NCBI RefSeq assembly: GCF_001558155.1
Contig: NZ_LOAS01000008.1
Location: forward strand, 124,001-188,000
Direction of reading: 5' to 3'
DNA length: 64,000 nucleotides
Source: Aliiruegeria sabulilitoris
GTDB lineage: Bacteria; Pseudomonadota; Alphaproteobacteria; Rhodobacterales; Rhodobacteraceae
Within the stretch, counting starts at the first letter, position 1. The number at the start of each line of letters is the position of its first letter. Positions 59,889 to 64,000 of the stretch are shown piece after piece. A program made the translations under genes and the position numbers. The notes beneath the pieces were generated by a model. It was not told the origin of the DNA. It worked only from the letters and a program-made list of their open reading frames with translations, and searched no databases.

Positions 59889-60653
59889 TCAGCGCGGTGG
59901 CAGGCGCACGGCGCCGTCCAACCGGATGGTGGTTCCGTTCAGGAACGGGTTGGTGATGATCTGCTCGGCCAGCAGCGCGTATTCAGACGGCGCGCCCAGA
60001 CGGTGCGGGAAGGGAATGTTGGCGGTGATCTCGTCGGTCACCTCCTTCGGCAGCCCCTCCATCATCGGGGTGTGGAACAGCCCCGGCGCGATGGCCACGA
60101 CTCGGATACCGAAGCGGGCAAACTCGCGCGCCGCCGGCAGGCACATCGAGGCAACCGCGCCCTTGGAGGCGGCATAGGCGGACTGTCCCAGCTGGCCGTC
60201 CTGGTATGCCACCGAGGAGGTGTTGACGATCACGCCGCGCTCGTCATCGGCGAGCGGTTTCAGTTCCATCATCCGCTTGGCCGCGTGGCTCATGACGTAA
60301 TAGGTGCCGAAGAGGTTCACCCGAAGCGTCCGCTCGAAGACATCGCCCGAGGTCTTGCCCTCGCGCCCGACGATCCGCGCCGCCGAGCCGACACCGGCAC
60401 AGCTCACCGCAATGCGGGCGGCCTGGCCGAAATGTTCCGCTACCGCGCCAATGGCGCCATCCACCGCGGCCTCGTCGGAAACGTCCACCTGAACCGCAAA
60501 ACCGTCGATCTCGGCGGCAACCGCTCTGGCACGCTCGTGATCGTAGTCGAGCACACCGACTTTCGCGCCTTGTTCCGCCAGGTGTCGGGCCGTCGCCGCA
60601 CCGAGGCCACTGGCCGCACCGGTCACCAGCGCAACCTGTCCCTTAATCAGCAT
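59889..60653 (-). CDS. SDR family oxidoreductase
   Basis: 254 residues. Cofactor motif VTGAASGLGAATARHL, NTSSVAYQDG and the catalytic YAASK (SAYAASKGAVASM) define a classical short-chain dehydrogenase. It resembles 3-hydroxyacyl-CoA dehydrogenases of the HSD17B10 type. In this operon it would oxidise the beta-hydroxy-phenylpropanoyl-CoA made by the hydratase to the beta-keto form. It is the first gene of the minus-strand catabolic operon. Confidence 0.88.
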   Translation of the reverse strand: MLIKGQVALVTGAASGLGAATARHLAEQGAKVGVLDYDHERARAVAAEIDGFAVQVDVSDEAAVDGAIGAVAEHFGQAARIAVSCAGVGSAARIVGREGKTSGDVFERTLRVNLFGTYYVMSHAAKRMMELKPLADDERGVIVNTSSVAYQDGQLGQSAYAASKGAVASMCLPAAREFARFGIRVVAIAPGLFHTPMMEGLPKEVTDEITANIPFPHRLGAPSEYALLAEQIITNPFLNGTTIRLDGAVRLPPR

Positions 60654-60667
60654 CGGCTTGCCTCCCT

Positions 60668-60691
60668 ATCGTTATGTTGAATCATCGTTAT
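60668..60691. promoter_or_regulatory. Direct repeat ATCGTTAT, candidate regulatory site
   Basis: Two copies of ATCGTTAT (60668-60675 and 60684-60691) lie 15-38 bp before the SDR start, overlapping where the minus-strand promoter or ribosome region should be. They may bind the MarR regulator; this is not proven. Confidence 0.3.
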
Positions 60692-60750
60692 ACTTCATAC
60701 CTATCTGGATGCGGATCGAACCCGCGTCAGAGGTGGGCGACTGCCCGGAT

Positions 60751-62067
60751 TTAACCGGGCAGAAGGAAGAGTGTGATTGCGGGGAAGAGCACCAGAATGA
60801 TGACGCGAACAATGTCCGAGGTCACGAACCAGAGCACCGCCTTGTAGGTGTCCTTCATAGCCGTCTGGCGGTCCATCGCGTTGATGATGAAGAGGTTCAT
60901 CCCCACCGGTGGCGTGATCAGCCCGACCTCGACCACGATCAGCACGAGGATGCCGAACCAGATTGCCACATGTTCCGGGCTCATGCCGAAATCGAGCGAG
61001 CTGATGACGGGGAAGAAGATCGGGATCGTCAGCAGGATCATGCTGAGGCTGTCCATCAGGCAGCCGAAGACGAGGTAGAAGGCCAGGATCAGGATCAGGA
61101 TCGTCCACGGGCTGAAGCCCTGCCCCACGACCCAGCCGGACAATTCCTGCGGCACCTGGCTCAACGCGAGGAAGGAGTTGTAGAGGCCGGCGCCGAGCAC
61201 GATGAAGAAGATCATCGCGGTGCTGAGCGCCGTTTGCAGGATGGAGTCGACGAAGATCTTCCAGGTCAGGCTGCCGGAGAGCAGCGCGATAACGCCGGTT
61301 CCGGCGGCGCCAACGGCCGCGCCTTCGGTGGGGGTGAACCAGCCGAGATAGATGCCGCCGACCACGAGGCCGAAGACGAGCAGCACCGGCCAGACATCGA
61401 TCAGCGCCTTGAAACGCTCGGCATAGGGGATCGGCTCACGGGTACCTGCGGCCTTGGGGTTCACGCGGACATAGATCGAGATGGTGATGATGTAGCCGAT
61501 CGCGGCAAGGATGCCGGGAACGAAGGCGGCGAGGAACAACTTGGCGATGTTCTGCTCGGTCAGGATCGCGTAAATGACGAGGATGACCGAAGGCGGGATC
61601 AGGATGCCGAGCGTGCCGCCGGCGGCCAGCGTCGCGGTTGAGAAGCCGCCCGAATAGCCGTAGCGGCGCAGCTCCGGGAGGGCGACCTTGCTCATAGTGG
61701 CCGCGGTGGCCAGCGAGGAGCCGCAGATCGCGCCGAAACCCGCACAGGCGCCCACGGCGGCCATCGCGACACCGCCCTTGCGGTGCCCGAGCCAGCTTTC
61801 CGCGGCCTTGAACAGCGCCTTGGACATGCCCGAAAGCGTTGCGAACTGCCCCATCAGCAGGAACATCGGGATGATCGACAGCGAATAGCTAGAGAAGGTC
61901 GAGTAGGTCTCGCTCTTCAGCTTCGCCATGAACATGTTCGATCCGCCCATGGAGAAATAGAGCCCCCCGATCCCGCAGAGCAGCATCGCCAGCCCGATCG
62001 GCGCCCTGAGAAAGATCATCAGGAGCAGGATCGGGAAGGAAGCATATCCCAGCTCAAGCATACTCAA
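60751..62067 (-). CDS. TRAP transporter large permease (DctM-type)
   Basis: 438 residues with about 12 membrane helices. GSSLATAATMSKVALPELRRYGYS, AAGGTLGILIPPSVILVIYAIL and FYLVFGCLMDSLSMILLTIPIFFPV are DctM hallmarks. It overlaps the small permease by four bases (ATGA). It is encoded just upstream of the hydroxycinnamate operon on the same strand, so an aromatic acid is the likely substrate. Confidence 0.92.
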   Translation of the reverse strand: MSMLELGYASFPILLLMIFLRAPIGLAMLLCGIGGLYFSMGGSNMFMAKLKSETYSTFSSYSLSIIPMFLLMGQFATLSGMSKALFKAAESWLGHRKGGVAMAAVGACAGFGAICGSSLATAATMSKVALPELRRYGYSGGFSTATLAAGGTLGILIPPSVILVIYAILTEQNIAKLFLAAFVPGILAAIGYIITISIYVRVNPKAAGTREPIPYAERFKALIDVWPVLLVFGLVVGGIYLGWFTPTEGAAVGAAGTGVIALLSGSLTWKIFVDSILQTALSTAMIFFIVLGAGLYNSFLALSQVPQELSGWVVGQGFSPWTILILILAFYLVFGCLMDSLSMILLTIPIFFPVISSLDFGMSPEHVAIWFGILVLIVVEVGLITPPVGMNLFIINAMDRQTAMKDTYKAVLWFVTSDIVRVIILVLFPAITLFLLPG

Positions 62068-62651
62068 TGGTGCGCTCCTTCGGAGTGAGGCAGGTGGCTG
62101 CGACCGGTCACGACGTCAAGGATCCGGGCAATGGCACAGTAGATTGCGACGATGGAGGCGGTGACAGCGGCCACGAAGCTCGCCGCATAGGCCCACCAGA
62201 CCGGGAATTGCAGCAGGAAGGTGATCTCGCCGTTCAACATCTTGCCCTGCATCCCGGCAAAGAGCCGCCAGGTGATGAGCAGGATGATCGCGGAGAGAAC
62301 GAACTCCCAGAAAACGATGAGGAATCGGTTGAACCAATGCGGGAAGCTCGCCGCGAAGATATCGACCGTCGCATGGGCGTGGTGCAATTGCGCATAGGGC
62401 AGGAAGGCGAAGATGGCGAAGGCTATACCGGCCTCCACCAGCTCGAAATCGCCCGTGATCGGACCGACGCCGGAGGCAATCAACGCATGCGCCGCGCTTT
62501 CGGACAGCGAGGTCAGAAAGGCGGAATGCCCAAACGTGTTGAGACCACGGCCCAGAACGCTCAGACAGGTCAGGATGACCAGCAATGTCAGGACAATACC
62601 GCCCAGTACCGCCATGAAACGGGCCAGGCGCTCCACGTGCTTCAGCATCAT
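62064..62651 (-). CDS. TRAP transporter small permease (DctQ-type)
   Basis: 195 residues, four membrane helices, with HHAHATVDIFAASFPHWFNR matching the conserved DctQ loop. A second ATG one codon downstream is an alternative start. The insert around SESAAHALIASGVGPITGDFELVEAG is longer than in typical small permeases. It pairs with the DctM gene that it overlaps. Confidence 0.88.
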   Translation of the reverse strand: MMLKHVERLARFMAVLGGIVLTLLVILTCLSVLGRGLNTFGHSAFLTSLSESAAHALIASGVGPITGDFELVEAGIAFAIFAFLPYAQLHHAHATVDIFAASFPHWFNRFLIVFWEFVLSAIILLITWRLFAGMQGKMLNGEITFLLQFPVWWAYAASFVAAVTASIVAIYCAIARILDVVTGRSHLPHSEGAHH

Positions 62652-62678
62652 GGCAACGAACTCTCGGTTGGAGGAAGT

Positions 62679-62704
62679 GTCCCCGGACGGATGCGCCCGG
62701 GGAC
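62679..62704 (-). promoter_or_regulatory. Intercistronic stem-loop after TRAP binding-protein gene
   Basis: A perfect 8-bp stem GTCCCCGG (62679-62686) with CCGGGGAC (62697-62704) between the binding protein stop and the small-permease start. No T-tract; likely mRNA stabilisation or partial attenuation. Confidence 0.6.
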
Positions 62705-62712
62705 CTGCAGGA

Positions 62713-63762
62713 TCACTTGGTGTTGGCTTCGATCAGCTCGAGCGCGCGCGCGCGCAGGCCGGTCCCGTCGAGACCGTTCTTGTCCATCTCGGCGATCCAG
62801 GTCTCCGCAACCGGAGCCGCGGCTTCTTTCCACGTGGCCACCTGGTCGGGAGAAAGCTCGATGATAGTCGCCCCCATCCCGATTGCGGCGTCACGCGGGC
62901 CGGCATCGTCCATCTGCATCTGCTTGCCGGCAAAGGCCGAGAATTCCTCGCCGGAATTGGCGTCGATGATCGCCTTGAGGTCGTCAGGCAGCGCGTCCCA
63001 GCGGTCCTTGTTCATCGCCAGCACGAAGGTCGAGGTATAGAGCGAGTCCTCGCCGAAGGTGGTGTGGTTCTCGACCAGCTCATTGATCTTCAGCGCGCCG
63101 GTCACCTCCCACGGGATCACGGTGGCGTCGATCACGCCTTTGGACAGGGCCTCGGGAACGGCCGGGATCGGCATTCCGATCGCCGTCGCGCCAAGCTCGC
63201 TGAACATCTGGTTGGTCACCCGTGTCGGCGCACGCAGTTTGACACCGTTGAGATCGTCAATCGACGCGATCGGGTTCTTGGAGTGGATCAGGCCGGGCCC
63301 GTGCACCCAAAGGCCCAGAACCTTCACATCCTTGAAGTCCTGGTCCAGCATGGTCTCCTCGGCCAGTTGCCAGAAGGAGCGCGAGGTCGCCTCGGCATTG
63401 GTCATGGTGAAGGGCAGTTCGAACACCTCGGTGCGCGGGAAACGACCGGGCGTGTAGCCGGGCAGCGTCCACACGATATCGGCCACGCCGTCAATTGCCT
63501 GATCGATCAGTTCGGGCGGCTTGCCGCCAAGCTGCATTGCCGGGAAGTGCTGGAACTCGATGCGCCCTCCGGACTCCTCCTGGATCTTTGCCATCCACGG
63601 CTCGAAGATGTTTTTCGGCACGTTCGCCTGTGCCGGCAGGAACTGGTGCAGGCGCAGCGTCACGTCTGCGGCCGATGCCTCTGTTACAGTGCTGCCGAAA
63701 CCAATCGCCGTGAGGGCCGTTGCCCCGAGCAATTGCAGGATATTCCTGCGCGCTTTGATCAT
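62713..63762 (-). CDS. TRAP transporter substrate-binding protein (DctP-type)
   Basis: 349 residues. The ATG at 63762 follows AGGGAGGAAACA. The N-terminus KARRNILQLLGATALTAIGF reads as a Tat-like or Sec signal, followed by DVTLRLHQFLPAQANVPKNIF. VQLGGKPPELIDQAIDGVADI-like and LNGVKLRAPTRVTNQMF segments are typical of DctP proteins for aromatic or organic acids. First gene of the transporter operon; the ligand is probably a hydroxycinnamate or 4-hydroxybenzoate. Confidence 0.9.
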   Translation of the reverse strand: MIKARRNILQLLGATALTAIGFGSTVTEASAADVTLRLHQFLPAQANVPKNIFEPWMAKIQEESGGRIEFQHFPAMQLGGKPPELIDQAIDGVADIVWTLPGYTPGRFPRTEVFELPFTMTNAEATSRSFWQLAEETMLDQDFKDVKVLGLWVHGPGLIHSKNPIASIDDLNGVKLRAPTRVTNQMFSELGATAIGMPIPAVPEALSKGVIDATVIPWEVTGALKINELVENHTTFGEDSLYTSTFVLAMNKDRWDALPDDLKAIIDANSGEEFSAFAGKQMQMDDAGPRDAAIGMGATIIELSPDQVATWKEAAAPVAETWIAEMDKNGLDGTGLRARALELIEANTK

Positions 63763-64000
63763 TGTTTCCTCCCTGATCGTTCCAACGTCCCGTCAACCTG
63801 CCCGCTCCACCGAATGGCGGTTTCTCCGCAAATTGATTATGGGTCATAACGGATAGGGCACGATCCAATACGGAAACGAACAAGTCAATTGACGATTTAT
63901 CCGGTTTAGTTTTCCTTTTGAGAAAGTGAAGCGCGGCACGGCGCTTCCCGAACAGCCCGCATTCGACGCGTTTCCCAAAGCGATTTCCGCGGCAATAACG
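63763..64000. other. Upstream region of the TRAP operon, no gene seen
   Basis: Less GC-rich than its surroundings, with AT-rich stretches around 63830-63925 that suit a promoter. It contains CATAACGGATAGGG at 63845, close to the sequence CATAACGATAGGG on the minus strand before the SDR gene. No coding sequence is recognised before the window ends. Confidence 0.4.

Overview
The window looks like chromosome of a high-GC alphaproteobacterium, most likely a Rhodobacteraceae/Roseobacter-group member. Reasons are family content (TRAP and tripartite tricarboxylate transporters, a polyamine-type ABC transporter, a PcaQ-controlled protocatechuate branch with a BKACE gene), tightly overlapping operons (ATGA/TGATG junctions) and recurrent roseobacter-like intergenic hairpins. 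No rRNA, tRNA, CRISPR array or replication origin was recognised. This is a reading of the sequence without database searches, so family calls rest on recognised motifs.

Region by region. 1-6.6 kb: a decayed phage-type integrase fragment, then two tandem secreted DUF3604 proteins, an SphA/MetA-like outer-membrane protein and a divergent Crp/Fnr regulator. 7.4-11.3 kb: a four-gene spermidine/putrescine-type ABC importer. 11.4-20.6 kb: an RpiR/MurR regulator diverging from an N-formylglutamate amidohydrolase gene, a TRAP transporter, a glutamine-synthetase-like ligase, a small NTF2-like protein, an aldehyde dehydrogenase and an iron-dependent alcohol dehydrogenase. This looks like a gamma-glutamylation route for an amine or amino alcohol. 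20.8-23.4 kb: MFS transporter and SnoaL-like protein opposite a LuxR-GAF regulator. 23.9-29.6 kb: a sulfatase operon with a TctCBA importer and a divergent LysR regulator. 29.8-30.8 kb: a dead IS5-family element.

31.0-45.9 kb is the most unusual part. A SARP/AfsR-like DNA-binding protein with TPR repeats is followed by a PAP2/haloperoxidase-fold protein with a (GGF)9 tail, a subtilisin-like protease, two unknown proteins that share a sequence module, and a caspase-like protease with an N-terminal peptidoglycan-binding domain. A 17-bp direct-repeat motif occurs both before the SARP gene and before the second transcription unit. After a terminator and the remains of a biuret/allophanate locus comes an ExbB-ExbD-ExbD-TonB-like operon whose TonB-like protein ends in a DUF4384 domain, a domain often associated with caspase-like proteins. 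I do not recognise this combination as a described system.

46-63.8 kb is an aromatic-acid catabolic island: a PepSY membrane protein, pcaB, a BKACE gene, pcaGHCD, pobA and pcaQ, then an acyl-CoA dehydrogenase, an amidohydrolase, a feruloyl/p-coumaroyl-CoA synthetase, a MarR regulator, an enoyl-CoA hydratase, an SDR and a TRAP transporter. Together they would import hydroxycinnamates, shorten the side chain by a non-lyase beta-oxidative route, hydroxylate 4-hydroxybenzoate to protocatechuate and open the ring towards beta-ketoadipate. All four solute-binding-protein genes in the window are followed by strong stem-loops, suggesting post-transcriptional control of transporter stoichiometry.
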